64,000 bases of DNA from Isoetes taiwanensis (GCA_021234155.1 JAJEKV010000053.1:901834-965833), one strand, 5' to 3'. Counted from the stretch's first letter, positions 41,726-53,986 are shown. Program-made: numbers and translations. Notes: a model not told the origin generated them from the letters alone.

Positions 41726-43298
41726 ATGCTACGCAAGCCTTCATCCGGTTGGTATAGCCTCCCCACATCCATCAAGTAGATGTCAATATAGTATTCCAAG
41801 TATTTCCAAAAGAATTTGACCTTTCAAGCAACCCCGAACTCCAATCCTTTTGCCAGCAAGTCCTGCCAAGAATTCCAAGAGAAAGTTGTCCCAGCTTACC
41901 GGTAAGATACCGCCATGCATAGGGTAATTTTGTACCAAGAACCCGGTACAAGTAAAACCCTCTCAGCCATATGTAACACCCAATATTGCCAAGGCATTGA
42001 GGAATGGAACCAACCTCTTTACCAACCTACATGACCCTAACAAGCAATGGCAAAGTCTTCTTCTCCTACAACCGACTTTTAGCGCTATATCTAGTATAGG
42101 GTAAAAACCGTAATAGGTGAACCATCAATTCAGCCACTAGAGGTCACACCCTTGGGAGCGGCCCTACTTGAGCCGCATGTATGAAGAGACCATAGCGAAG
42201 CATCCCAAGGTAGGAGACCAGAAAGCGAGGATGACGGGCGAGGTGGACCCAGAGGAGGAGCAGGAAGCCAAACAAGACATCACCACTTCGAGCCGATACA
42301 GAATGACCACGAGGAAAGTTAACAACCAATCCTATCGGGAATAACAAAGTCTAGCACCGGTCATAGTGTAGGACAAGAATACTTGCTGCTAAATGACATC
42401 AAAACCTCCTAATGCGGGGCCGGAGGCTACCGATGGGTAGAACTCCTTCCTCCCCGGCACAGCGGATCTTAGAAGACTTCTTCGACCAAGAGCGGAAGAT
42501 TTTCTCCGGTACAAAAATCAGAGCCTGACTACTTGGCCAGGACACACCATCACCGGACGGGAAGCTTACGGCCTTTATCGAGGTATGATGACAGAACTTC
42601 CCTACGAGGAGGAGTTGAGAAGCACTTAGGAGCAGATGGAATAAGGGGGAAGACAACAAGAGGTACTTCAAGGGGAGTCTTACGCCTCACAAGGAAACGT
42701 GATAGCAAAATTCCCAAGGGAGAGCCACAAACGACAAAGTGTACGTAACGCTCTTCCACCATTACAAGGGAATTAGTTCTGGCAATTCGTAGACCGAGTG
42801 CATCAGGCGCGGGGCACCTCGGGGGCATGTGGAGATGCACCGGAGCAAAGACTCTCAACATTATCTTCCACTCCTAACAAGGCTAGAGTAATAATATTTC
42901 TCACAAGCGCTTCAGCCCACGCTGGAGGAGAAGGCGTGGCGTGATGCCTTCGAGACTTTCAGGATTTGCATGCACAATTTCATCGAAAAAGGTGGACCAT
43001 GTCATTTTAGTGAAGCGGAAAACAGCCTTGGGCATTTTTTCGACTGCGTTACCACCTTCGATAGCAAGGTAGGTGAGTAAGAACAGCAACTTTTCATACC
43101 TCCCATAGACGGGTGGAAGAGCTAGCATCCGCCATCCGAGGGGGGACCAAGGCGGATATACTTTCGGGAACTTGGAAGTACAAAAGAGGCGATGCCCAAG
43201 TAAAGAAGTTCCTGAGGATCACCCCCGACTATCAAGAAATTAATGGAAATCATCACTCATCAGATAAGATATATCGGCATTTATATATATTAATATAA
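41726..43298 (+). pseudogene. Element D gene 2, conserved protein of unknown function
   Basis: The ATG at 41726 corresponds to the E start (MATADF in E). Shared blocks in order are: VDVNIVFQVFPKEFD (about 41780); NIAKALRN (about 41982); KVFFSYNRLLALYL (about 42052); GEPSIQPLEV (about 42118); SGFACTIS (about 42959); VILVKRKTALGIF (about 43000); TSHRRVEELASAIRGG (about 43099); and KKFLRI (about 43205). It ends with a stop at 43296-43298. The frame is broken many times between 41900 and 43050. It precedes gag and has its own hairpins and TATA box. I do not recognise the family. Blocks of conserved residues across two decayed copies mean it was under selection as protein. Confidence 0.6.
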
Positions 43299-43448
43299 GA
43301 TCCTTTTTTTTTGAATTGCGACTTCCAAAATGTTTTTGGTATCCTTTGTCTTAACAATCATATCATTTAAAACACCTAATGCAACCGGCTAAAAAAGGAA
43401 CTCAAGGGATAAATAGTGCCGATATTAATACGGCCAAATGTACCGTGA
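43299..43448. other. Leader between gene 2 and gag in element D
   Basis: AT-rich, with a T-run at 43303-43311. No hairpin of the D family is present here, unlike upstream of genes 1 and 2. Confidence 0.4.
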
Positions 43449-44650
43449 ATGCCGACCTTGAGTTCCAAGTTTTTCCAGGCATCGCACCTTCCTCGTGCAA
43501 TTCCCAACCCGGGAACTATTCAAGAGTATTACGACCGACACCGGAAGAAGAAATCTCAGATGAGGTCAGACCGCGAAGAGATCAAAGCCGGCGTCAAGCA
43601 AAGAGAAAGAAATGATATAAGACAGAATGTGCTGGTGTCCTGTGAGGCCCGCTTCAAAGACAAAAAGAAAAGGAGAAAAGAGAACCACCTCGTGTCCACT
43701 AGTTCCAACCTTCAAAACTTCTGGATTCGCTAATCGGTCAAGGGGAAACAAGTAAGAACGCCTCAAGGAAGAAAGAATACCTGAGACAAAGCAAGGCCAA
43801 TCCGACTACCGTATAAGAAGGTCGATTCGGCCTTAAGTAATGTCCGAAAGCACGAGCGTAAATGCTTCCTGGGCCAAAACAGATCGTGGATGGACGCCTA
43901 AGCATGGCTAGACGCAGATGAGTGAGTACTTAAATGCTTACCGATGAAAGATAAAGATAAGGTAAGGGGTAGCCACCGCGAAACTTAAAAGGGCAGCCCG
44001 ATTTGGTGGAGGGTTATGCCAAGCCCATGGGATGAGCAGACAAGTGCGTTCACAAAGTTTGTAAGGGCCTTCAAAAGCACTATGTTCCAAGAGAACACAA
44101 GTGTCACCGTGATGCAAGCCGCCCACGATTGCAAATAGGGAACAAATCCGCATTGTAAATATAACAATTAAGAGTTCATGAGGTTGAGGCTATAAAACCA
44201 AAACTCAGCGAGAAGAGTTGGAAGGCTATGTGGAGGGTTGAATGAGGACCCACTTAAGATAGTCCGAGCCCTCAACCCACGCACGCATCGGAGTAGCGGA
44301 AGCCGGCGCACCGAGCCTACTGTGGGACGTGGCCTAAAAAGCTTAACCCAAACACAGTGGTATGACAAGGGAAAAGCATATGGAGGTAAAACAGGTCGAG
44401 CAAACAAAGCCCATCACCGCAAAGACTCCATACAACGGAAATCAATGGAAACAAATGCAGAAAAGCAAGTCAGCCAAAGATAAAGGACAAGGGGAGGCTC
44501 GAACTACCAAAACAGCCAAGGCTCTCAACCCATCCCGGAAGAAAAGCCAAGCAGGGAATGTATATAGAAAACACTTGTGCTTCCTGTTTCCCCAGCCGGG
44601 CATAGAACATTGACAATCGCCTGCTCGTGATCAATGTGCACTCGGAGATG
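43449..44650 (+). pseudogene. gag: gag of element D
   Basis: Charged N-terminal sequence (43449-43733, with EYYDRHRKKK) leads to the Retrotrans_gag-type core. There the WW motif KGSPIWWR is at about 43990-44013, and TSAFTKFVRAFKSTMF follows. NEDPLKIVRALNP lies at about 44240. A Lys/Gln-rich tail MTREKHMEVKQ to QAGNVYRKH (44362-44580) precedes LCFLFPQPGIEH (about 44577), a probable CCHC knuckle that has lost cysteines. Frames change near 43740, 44020 and 44200. Confidence 0.7.
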
Positions 44651-47600
44651 GGAGGTTGGGAGATCCCCATTTAAGAAGAAGAGGAATCTATGGACTTAAT
44701 TATATCCATGGTGAGTGTCACATCTTGCCATATTACAATGGTAAAAGCCAGAGAGCCGCATCAAGTGATATCCACGATTGGTAAAATAGCCGCCAAATCT
44801 TTATAGTCCCTCATAGACTGGGCGCCCTACAATTAAGGCCACCAAGGATGGCAATAAATGTTAAAGTTGAAAACACTAAAAGTCTAAGCCTGCATCAAGA
44901 GTGTTAGCTAGCTGGAGCCATAAGGCACACGGCCGCAAGAGGGTGAATTTCCAATATAGACTTTACCGGCATCAATATTGAAATGGGGAGCAGGATCATG
45001 AGCATTAGGAAAATATGACCCTCATCATGGTGGTATGGAATACCTCAACCCTAAAAAAAGCACAAATAGATTGTGGAGAGCGGAAGGTGAAGCTCACGCT
45101 TCAACTAACGGAAAAAATCATAGAAATCTCAGTAAGCAAGTAACACCTATAATGCAATGCATGTCGAGTAAGAAATTACTTAGATGACCTCAAAAAGGAG
45201 CAAGTTGCATACATCTTCAAATTAGAAACCGCCGAGGAAGAGGCACCGTAAGATAGGAAGATAAACCAATAAGCAAACTACCAAGCAGGTAGCCAAGCTT
45301 AATAGAGGAATTCCATGACTTGTTCCCCCGACGAAACTGGGAGCCCGCCATATAGGGAGTATAGTGTTAAATTGCACTTGAACTGCACTAAGCCCACAAG
45401 TAAGTGCAATTATATAGAATGACAAACTAACTATCGAGTTGAAGAAGCAATTGCAAGAGCTCTTAGACCTAGGTTCATAAGACTTAGTGCCCTCCTCGCT
45501 CGGAGCCCCATCTTATTCGGCCAAAAAGAAGGCACTTTCTTTTATGCGAAATTGTCGAATGTCATTTCGGGCCACCCAAAGAGCGGGAATACTTGGGGCA
45601 TATTATATCGTAACGATGGCATCTCCACCGATCCCGCGAAAGATCCGTTGATTGAATGGCCAGCACCAAAGAACATAACGAGGTGGTGAGAAGCTTTTTA
45701 GGCTTGGCAGATATTATAGAAAAGTTCGCTAAGAATCCTTTGCTAAAGATAGAAGTGCTCTTTAACCTTGAATTCCTCACCAAGCGCGTAAAGATAAAAG
45801 ACCTGGTGGCACATCGGGCAAAAAGTAGCGGCCTAAGCAGATTTGAGAAGTTAAAGGAGGCCTTAACAACCGCTCGCCTTAAACATCAGCCCGGGATCCG
45901 TGAGAAGGGACAAGCCAGTCGCGAATCCGACGCGAAAGCAAGATTGCGACGCGCCTTAATGCAAGAGGAAAGAGGATAGCATAATGCATTCACGAAGATG
46001 AATGACGCAGAGGACTGCCATCCTCGGACACATGATCGTGAGCTATTGGCGAGGCTTTAAAGATCCGGAGACACCATTCCATTGGGAAGGAAGTTCCAAT
46101 TAGATACCGACCACCGAGGTCCGCAATACATCTCTTCACGCAAACCATTGTTGGAATCTAAGACAAAGAAGATGGATGGAGTTCCCTTCGGCGACTGCCC
46201 GATTGTATACAAGGCGGAAAACTCAATGTGGGTCGCAGTATTCTGTCAAGGCACCCCTTAACAACAAGGGTGCATTGCAATGCCATATCAACACTCACCG
46301 ATTGAGTTTGGCAAGAAAATAGAAGAAACGGTGCCAGGACAAGGACTTCTGTGAAGTATGGGCTAGCCTCTAAAGAGGCAAGAAACGGGGACAAAGAGAG
46401 AAGCCTCAAACATTTTAAAAAGGAAGGAAAGCTCTTGTACCATAAAAAAAGTTGTGTGTGCCTAATCATCCTGAGTCAGAAGGTTGATCCTCCACGTTAA
46501 CACCCACAACAGCCCCATAGCCGGCCACGCGCATTTTGGTTTACGAAAAACTTACTTCAAGATAAGAAGTAGTTACCATTGGCCAGGCATGAAGAAGGTG
46601 ATAGCAAGGTACATACGCTGAGTGCTCGGTATGCCGGCCAGACCAAAGCGGAACAACTTTTAATTCCAGTGAGCATTAGAGCCATTGCTGCATCTTCAAA
46701 CTCCAAGTGGAAGGTAATAAGCATGGACTTCATTACAGGGCTCCCTAGAACCATAAAGGGGCAAAGATGCCTTAATGGTGGTAATTCGACAAATTGTCGA
46801 GAAGATGGCGATTTTGTGCCTTGTAGAGCAATGGAAACCGCGATTAGACACAATGGCATATTCACAAGCGAGATTTTTAGACTCCATGGGATGCCAAAGA
46901 GAAATAATCTACATTGAGATCTCGGGTTCATGAGTGCATTCCGGCGGGATCTCTTCAAAGACCATCGGAGCGAAATTATTAGATGAACCGGCTTATCACC
47001 CCGAATTTATTGATAGACACGGGCCACTAACGGATAATTAAGATATGTTATGAATTATGTCGGAACAAGCAATCAAAGTGGGGCCGACTTCATTTACTTG
47101 GTTGAGTTCGCATACAATAGCACCAAGCAAGAGTCATCCCAAATGTCGCCGCCGCTTTTATGATCAACTACGGCTATCGATTAGCGTTTCGACACTGACA
47201 CGCACAACCCCGTATCCAAGGTAGAAGTATCCCGGCGAGATGCCGCCAGAGATGCAAACAATTGGTTGAAGAGGTGCGAGGATACCTCTTAGCAAAGAAG
47301 CGAAGCAAAAAAAGAGCATAGCTGATGTAAGACCTAAGGAAAGTAAGGGAGTTCCAAGTAGGGGGGACAATGTTTGGCTAAAAGATAAAAGTCAAACAAA
47401 AACTTCACGATCGCAAGAATTGCAAGAAGCTTGCTCCAAGGTGGGCTGGTCCATTTAAAATTGTCAAAAGAGTAGGTAACCAAGCCTACAAATTGGACTT
47501 ACCAAAGACACCTCAAGATCCATATAGAGTCTTTCACGTGAAGTCTCCTAAAAAAAACACTCTAATCTAGAGGAAGTATTGGAGACACCGAGTTTATCGG

Positions 47601-47845
47601 AATTAACAGACGATCAACTTGAGATTGTCCACGAGGTTCTTCTCGAACCGATCTTATAAGAAGGCGAAGATCTCAATTTCTCCGGCACCTTGTGAAATGG
47701 GCCTTACCGGTGGAGGACGCTTCGTGGGTACTACAATCAGATCTTGAGAAGCAGTACCCACAATTCATGGAGCAATGTAGGGGTCAGCTCGTCACCGAAG
47801 TGATCGATTCCGAACCGATGGGTGAGTGAGGTAAAGTAGGAGTCT
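44651..47845 (+). pseudogene. pol: pol of element D with palm-deleted RT, integrase and chromodomain
   Basis: Protease motifs are not recognisable (44651-45180). Reverse-transcriptase fingers appear as LKKQLQELLDLG (about 45444) and AKK after 45518. The sequence then jumps to the thumb side with DGISTDPAK (about 45615) and WPAPKNIT (about 45660), so the palm with its YxDD box is deleted. RSFLGLA and connection pieces follow. Integrase shows YHWPGMKKVIARYI (about 46575) and SMDFITGLPRTIKG (about 46722). Then IFRLHGMPK and EFAYNS-like sequence (about 47106) follow. A GPF-type module WAGPFKIVKRVGNQAYKLDLP lies near 47442. The chromodomain is at about 47600-47790. Confidence 0.8.
47600..47790 (+). 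other. Chromodomain at the integrase C-terminus of element D
   Basis: Pieces in two frames: LEIVHEVLLEP (about 47618) and PVEDASWVLQSDLEKQYPQF (about 47708-47767). The second is the helix-containing end of a chromoviral chromodomain, with the conserved D-ASW pattern. In chromoviruses this module is linked to integration in modified chromatin. The start of the domain is frameshifted, so aromatic-cage residues cannot all be checked. Confidence 0.75.
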
Positions 47846-48531
47846 ACTTCCTCGGCGCCACGGAAGCAGTCAGCCTTTGAGAAAAGAAGAGAGGTCATTC
47901 AGAAATGCATTACAGGGAAAAGCACCTCTAGCCCTTATATATATATATGTTTTGATAGGAGGAATCTGTCCTTCCGCCCCATATACGGGAAGGACCCCAT
48001 CCTCCGATGGGCAACTAAAAGGTGTAGGCATGGCGGCATATAGGCATGTTAGGGGCTGTCTCACCGATACGATGGAAGAAAGCATCCTCTTCCTATCGGG
48101 AGATTAGTCGCGACATTCATGTAGATAGGTGGGGTGGTCACCATATAACCAAAAATTTTATTAATAACTAAATGATACTAATGTAGTGTTGAACCGCAGG
48201 CCAATAGAGCGACAGGAACAAAGGTGAGGTTACATTAACACCTTGTAGCATATGTACTTAATAAATGCAAGGGGATCTAGAACTTTAAGAACACTTTTGT
48301 GATGTTCAATCTTGATAATTTAACTTAATATTTTAATGTTGATAATTTTACCTAATGTTGAATTAAGGCATAAATTAAATGCCTTACCATGTGGGTGATT
48401 GTAAACATTACAATTGGAATTTTAAGTATTATCTTATAAAAATTCTGTTAATTACATGTACCATCCAAGCTTCCTTTTGCGTATCTTTCCAAGGTGGGAG
48501 ACTCGCGGATGTCGCGGACAAAGATCAATCC

Positions 48532-48544
48532 AAGGGGAGGAGAA
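48532..48544 (+). promoter_or_regulatory. Polypurine tract of element D
   Basis: AAGGGGAGGAGAA, purine only, directly before the TGTGAC start of the 3' LTR. Confidence 0.85.
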
Positions 48545-50095
48545 TGTGACATTCGGGATAATATACGGAGCATGAATAATACGATTATTATAATCGTCAC
48601 CAGTACATGTCGACTTTAAACGCACATGTCGACTATAAAAAGGGTAGTACCCTAGGGTACAACCTTGTGGACCGATTATATTGCACATGCTAAGACCACA
48701 TGTGAATATAATACCCTTTTGCCATGTGGCAATAGCCCATTAACCAATCAGGGCCCAGCCCTAAAGTCATGGGGATAAGGGGCATAAACCCTAAAAGGGA
48801 AACCCTTCCGGTTCCCAGCCCTATAGGTCAGTTGGAGCAAAGCGATTGGACGATTTTCTACAGTGAGCGAGAGCGGGGAGGAACCGACATTCCTTAGCGG
48901 CGGCACCATCAAGCCGGCAATCTCGAGATTCCCGAGCATGGACGCTTCGGAGGAGTGGGGAGCCAGCCAAGAAGCGGTTATGATTGATCAGATAGTTAGA
49001 TCCGAAGTTTTCAGCCCTCATTCCATAGGATTAGTGTTCATTCTTGGCTATAGGCGACCCCTACAGCCCAAGAATGATAGATACTAACAAAGGAACCTAA
49101 CCATGTATGATTAGGTAGATTAGAATAGATGTATTCTATTGTTTGGGATTCTGATGTGATGTTATTGTGACATTCTATGCCGCCACTCTTGTGTAGTGGG
49201 AAGGGGGTAGAGACCCAGCCCAAGTAGTGTGATCATAGTTTTAGCCCATTAATTCCCAATTATTGCGGCGTGCATAGGAACCCGCTTTGGGGCATTGGGT
49301 GTATGAGCTAGACTGGTGACAAGGGAGGGGCTTGTCTATTCACACGGTCTACCGGGCGTAAAAGACGGCCGGAGCGTTGTGAACTAGGCCCACACCCGGC
49401 ACCGGCGCGTGGCGGTATGGGCTCGGCACCGTGGGGTGATGCGTGCAGCCTTCGCTGGAGTTCAAGTCGTGATAATGCAGCGGTGGCTCTCTAGCTGCTA
49501 CCTTGGGTAGCATGAACCTTCCGAGGAGAGAGAGATCCTCCACTCGTGGGACTGGGGAGATGCAACCCGGTGAAGTAGTAGCCCCCGGCTATTCACCCGG
49601 CCAGGGCTACGGTCAGGCTCTCCAATACTTTTCAGCCTATCCGCATAGTATGCCCATGCAGGAGGCGGATGGAGTGGACTACCCAATGGCCATGTTCCTT
49701 TGCGGCCAAATCCATTGCCATGGGGAGCCCCTACGTATTGTTGTTCCCGAGACCCTAAGTCATTCGGGCCCCCATGAGTCGAGCCCCGGTAGGATCTTCC
49801 CTATGTTATGTTGTACCGGGATGTGAGATGCATTTTGTTGATATATGGTGGACCACCCCGAGTGGGTATATTATTATTGTTAGATGCTATGTGCTCATGT
49901 TCGTTTACGCCTGGATTTACTGGGTCGATCCCAGGGAGGCGGGATGAATGACACGCCCACTCTTCCCGTCGGGTTCTTGGCCACCATCGAGGGACCCGAT
50001 GCTAGGTGGGTGGATTCATCACATCAGGCGGAATGCTGGTTTGGGATGATCTCCGGTTGTAATGACGGGGCATCGTGATATGGCGAGACGCCGAT
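48545..50095 (+). repeat. 3' LTR of element D
   Basis: About 1.55 kb, matching 37007-38892 without the terminal duplication. The end is degraded around GATATGGCGAGACGC, so the boundary is within about 20 bp. Confidence 0.85.
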
Positions 50096-50309
50096 CTAGC
50101 GCATGGGTCTTATCGCTTGCAGGTCCCTTGAACGGAGCATTGAACAAATCTTTAACTGCTTGGCTTTTTTTTTTTAACAGGGGCTTGCCTTTACTAAATT
50201 ACAAGGAGTCCCAAGTTCTTAGCCCACCATGTAATCTCGCTCGCCATTTAGAACATGACATGGACTAGTTTCACACTTGGGATCTTCAAACTCCTAATCT
50301 AAGCGATTG
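50096..50309. other. Short unassigned spacer with T-run
   Basis: Contains a T-run at 50167-50176 followed by AACAGGGGCTTGCC. This resembles the start of a minus-strand retroposon tail, but no further LINE sequence follows. No gene seen. Confidence 0.35.
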
Positions 50310-51700
50310 TAACCTCTAGAAATGCCCTAGAAATTTGTCTTCACCTCCTTCAAATATCTTTGAAGATGGACCCTTTGCATTTTCTCGTAGATATCGCATA
50401 ATGACAAAATGTCAAGTAGCGAATTTAAATATTGTTGCTCAGAGAAAAACTAGTGTCCAAGTTTTATAGTTGACACTAGCCTTTTTATTATAGATTTGTG
50501 ATTCTATAAATGTAACATTTTTTACGTTTTGTGGATTATAAAACGTACCTTTTTGAAACATCATCATAACCAACTAAATATGTAATCCAAGCTTCGATCA
50601 TCTAATTTTTTTCTTTGTTCCTCCGGAATGTGAGTATATGTTAGGCATCTAAATGTTCTCAACCTGCCATAATTTGGATCTTTATTGAACCATAGCTTAT
50701 CTAGGCCTCTCCTTCTATACTTGATGATGATGGTAGCATGTTTTTAAACAAACACAATCGGCCTTAACAAACCTCTTCCCAAAGAAAATTTAGAAGTCCG
50801 AATGCTTTAACATGGATCACAAAGATTCGGGTATGGATCTGTTTTTCCTTTCAAAGAACAACCATTCTCACGGGGTGTATGGCTGGGCAGTTACTTGTCT
50901 TTTATAGCCTTTTCAATGCAAAACACGTTTAAATTCTTTTGACATGTATTCTCCTCCTCCGTCATCGATCTAACACATTTGACTTTCTTTCTAGTGTTGC
51001 ATTCCATTTCAGCTACATACATTTTAAAGCTTCAAATGCTAAATCTTTGGTATCTGGAACAATAAATTTTTGTTCATCTATTAAAATCATCTATAAAAGT
51101 GATAAAGTACCTTATTTTTATTATGCCAATAATGTTGAGAGGTCCACAAAGATCCATGTGTACAAGCTCTAGTAATTTGCCGGTGCACGTTTTGTAGATT
51201 TCTTGAATGGTAACTGTAACTTTTTTACCCAAAGATACATCTGTTGCAAAATTTGCTTCCGGTACGTTTTGTCATTTCAATTAATCCCTTGTTTTTCAAC
51301 TGTTCAATATTCTTAAAATTAGTATGACAGGCCAAGTATCGATATTTGCAACTGTTGCAATGTTTATGCTTTCTAAAGATTCAGAACATATGCCAAATAT
51401 ATTGCCAATTCTCTTGCCAAGAAATTTTAATTGATTCCCAAGAAAGATCTTACAATCACGGTTTTCAAAAACCACATTGAAACCCTAAGTCAACCAATCG
51501 ACTTATAGAGATCAAATTCTCACTAGACTAGGTACACAAAGTACATTCTTAAGATTGACTACATTTCCTTCAAGATCAGCTTGCTCGGTATTCCAACATC
51601 TTCTTCATCTTCGGGAGCAATTTTTCTCGGATATATTAGCTTCATGTATTTTTCTCTTTACCTCTTCCTCCTTAAAAGGAAACTCCTCCTTTTGTGCTTC
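50310..51700 (-). pseudogene. pol: pol remnant of element F (protease linker and integrase)
   Basis: Reading right to left: LKNVLCVPSLV (about 51560), typical of the copia region between protease and integrase; CTGKLLELVHMDLCGP (about 51180), with the first catalytic Asp; DDGGEYMSKEFKR (about 50960), with the second; a YTP.ENG block (about 50880), where the E-containing part is damaged; and HIPEEQRKKLDDR (about 50630), the copia C-terminal signature. Stops and shifts are frequent. Confidence 0.8.
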
Positions 51701-52625
51701 TTCCTCTTCCTTTTACTCATTGCCTTGGATGTAGGACATTTGGATGCAAAATGACCTCGACCTCCACATGAATAGCAATTATTTTCCTTACTTTCTACAG
51801 TTTGATAATAATACGACCATAAGAATCACATGCATAACATGGTCCTATTTTACCTCTTCCTCGTGTGCTTGATCCTCCCTTTCTTTTTGCAAAGGAAATT
51901 CCTGCATTTTCATCATCATTAATAAGTATTTTTTTCTTTGTTCTATCTCTATCCCTCAACATTTTCTGGCCTCAAATTCTAGTCTTGCCACACATTTCTT
52001 ATAAATCTTGGCGGTTGCCCAATATCTCCAACTGCTCTAGCTACTTGCAAACTTGCTGTTCTTGAGACAGATAAACTCCTGCTCCTTCAAGGTCCTCAAC
52101 TACATTGACAAACTTCTAAAAGAAAATGTTAACATTATACTTTTCTCTAAATTTGAGTTTTCTGAATTCTTGTTCCAATACATCTACTTGAGATGAAGTT
52201 TTCTTTTCATAAGTCTCAAGCATATATTGCCACATTTGTTTGGACTCTTACCTCTTATTCTTATCACAATCTTTGTCTCCAACTTTGTTCATAATTATGC
52301 CTTGGGCTTCTTTAATCTTTGCCTCTTCGGACTTGCAATCACCACCAGCAACTACACTTCTTATAATTACTTGTTCTACTGTTCTATCTCCTGCAGATTC
52401 ATTATTAGCAGAAGAACTACTAGCAGTCACTTGTCTAAGTTGGACACTAGTGACACAATTAGTATCATCATTCTCAATGAGATACCACAAATCCTCTACT
52501 TCAAGAACATGTTTTACCTTTTCTTTCCAAACTTCTGAGCCAAATGGATCCTTTAAACACTTCAATTGCCCCAACAATCCTGCTCCAAACACCTTGCCAT
52601 TATGTTTGTGCGGACTCGATACCAA
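51701..52625 (-). pseudogene. gag: gag of element F
   Basis: The frame at 52625-52248 begins with VSSPHKHNGKVFGAGLLGQL and continues VWKEKVKHVLEVEDLWYLIE, a typical copia Gag N-terminus. An intact CCHC knuckle CYSCGGRGHFASKC lies at about 51772-51731. Shifts separate the two parts. Confidence 0.8.
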
Positions 52626-52626
52626 T
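52619..52626 (-). promoter_or_regulatory. Primer-binding site of element F
   Basis: TGGTATCGAG on the minus strand directly after the LTR end, the same shortened initiator-Met-like form as in element D. The approximate position spans 52614-52624. Confidence 0.6.
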
Positions 52627-53083
52627 GTTAGAGAAAATGTGAGTTTAACTTCCTTAACAATGGTATTGGGATCACAATACTACTTAGTTAATTGAATAGT
52701 ATAGGTTGAAAAGTCTTAACCCTTAAACAATGGCATTCTACTATTCAATAGACATATTGTTCTCAAGCATTACTATTCAAATAAATAAGCCAAACCAATT
52801 TGAAAGCGGCCAATATCCTTCGAGAGCACAAGCACGCGTGATCAAATCCGATCACTCATCACCGATTATCCCAAACTCGCGGAATGCAATCGATCAAACC
52901 GATAATTCAATCTTCAAATCGAGATCTATATTCACGGCGGTTTTGCGAAGACCGAAGTTCCCATTTCGATTGTTTTTGTCAAATTCTAATTCGACCCATG
53001 TTTTACATTTCTAATAATAATAACTCCATAACCACCACTTTCGACAATAATGCCAACCTTATGGTTATTATATCCTCCTAACA
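52626..53083 (-). repeat. 5' LTR of element F
   Basis: 458 bp with ends TGTTAG and CTAACA, a perfect 6-bp inverted terminal repeat. The primer site adjoins its inner end. No second LTR is in the window. Confidence 0.7.
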
Positions 53084-53339
53084 TTCTAGCCCATTGCTCT
53101 TTTCTTAACCATTGTATCTTCCCACATATCTCCATGCACACTTATGTCCACATTGACTATGTGGTACACAGTTTTCTAAGCATATGCATATCTTCAGATC
53201 ACCTGTAACGGTTCTCATATTTAATATTCTGACTTAAGAAAATTTATCATGACCTATACTTCTATCATGTATTTTACTAAAACAAGTACTTTTTGTCTAA
53301 GTTTTCTTTTATTCTGAAATAGAAAGCGTTAAATCTTTT
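53084..53339. other. AT-rich spacer, nothing recognised
   Basis: No open frame or repeat of note. Confidence 0.4.
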
Positions 53340-53986
53340 TACTTCTTATACTAACTAGACTTGTTTTCATCCTTAGGTACAAAACCAACATCAACTACCA
53401 TGCTGGAGGCCCCAGATTGTTGAGCAAGGTGGAATATCTTCACGTTGCTTACTGGAGCTTTGACGGTAAGAGAGTTATGGAGCACATTAACACTGCTGGT
53501 TGCTCGGACTTCTCCAATGTTTTGGTGTTTTCCATTGAAGACCCAAAATGCATAAGGCGAGGGATTGTAAATTATTATTAGAAGATCCAAAAGCTTATCA
53601 ACCATCTAATTGACATGTTTTCCGTCAAGGAGATTGGGTACTTGATGCTTTTCGGACTAGCCCCGCGGCACTGTTAAGAAAACCACAATTGTATTCTTTG
53701 TAGATATAGATAAGGAGGTTGTTAACTTCATAAAGATGAGGTTTGCTTGTACCTACTCTACCAGATGAGAACACCGAGTTCAAGCGTCAATTCTTCATCC
53801 GAGTTTGCAAAAATGACATCTTCAGAGGTACGACCTCGTTCACAAGCTCTATAGATGACGAGGTCCGAGCGAAGCTGAAAGAGGTAGCTCTAGTTGTCCT
53901 TCCCTGAAGAAACAATGCCTATTGGTCACCCCCAATGGTGCATACCGAGAAAAGGATGATCACCAACTTCAAGCAAGAATATTGAG
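53340..53986 (+). pseudogene. Unrecognised coding remnant, part 1
   Basis: The plus frame reads INYHAGGPRLLSKVEYLHVA and VMEHINTAGCSDFSNVLVFS (about 53388-53540). The later frame reads ENTEFKRQFFIRVCKND and PIGHPQWCIPRKRM (about 53770-53957). Codon-like sequence is continuous over several hundred bases with a few stops. I do not recognise the family. Sequence seems to resume after retroposon G at 56005. It could be a captured host exon or part of an unknown transposon. Confidence 0.4.

Larger units (their letters stand above)
37007..50095 (+). mobile_element. Element D: 13-kb chromovirus carrying H3-like gene and gene 2
   Basis: LTRs at 37007-38892 and 48545-about 50095, an initiator-Met-like primer site and a polypurine tract. 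The order inside is three hairpins, H3-like gene 1, two hairpins, TATA, gene 2, gag, pol, and a chromodomain at the end of integrase. Gag (WW motif), the late RT-to-integrase region and the chromodomain place it in the chromovirus branch of Ty3/gypsy. The reverse-transcriptase palm is deleted, so this copy cannot be autonomous. A clear target duplication could not be fixed because the 3' LTR end is degraded. Confidence 0.85.
50310..53083 (-). mobile_element. Element F: 5' half of a Ty1/copia retrotransposon
   Basis: Minus-strand order: 5' LTR (53083-52626), primer site, gag, zinc knuckle, protease/integrase linker, integrase. The reverse transcriptase, RNase H and 3' LTR are absent; homology ends near 50310. 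The integrase-end sequence is shared with the remnants on either side of element A. Confidence 0.85.

Noticed and set aside
50167..50176. Tail of another minus-strand LINE
   Set aside because: Only a T-run; no target duplication or LINE sequence next to it.
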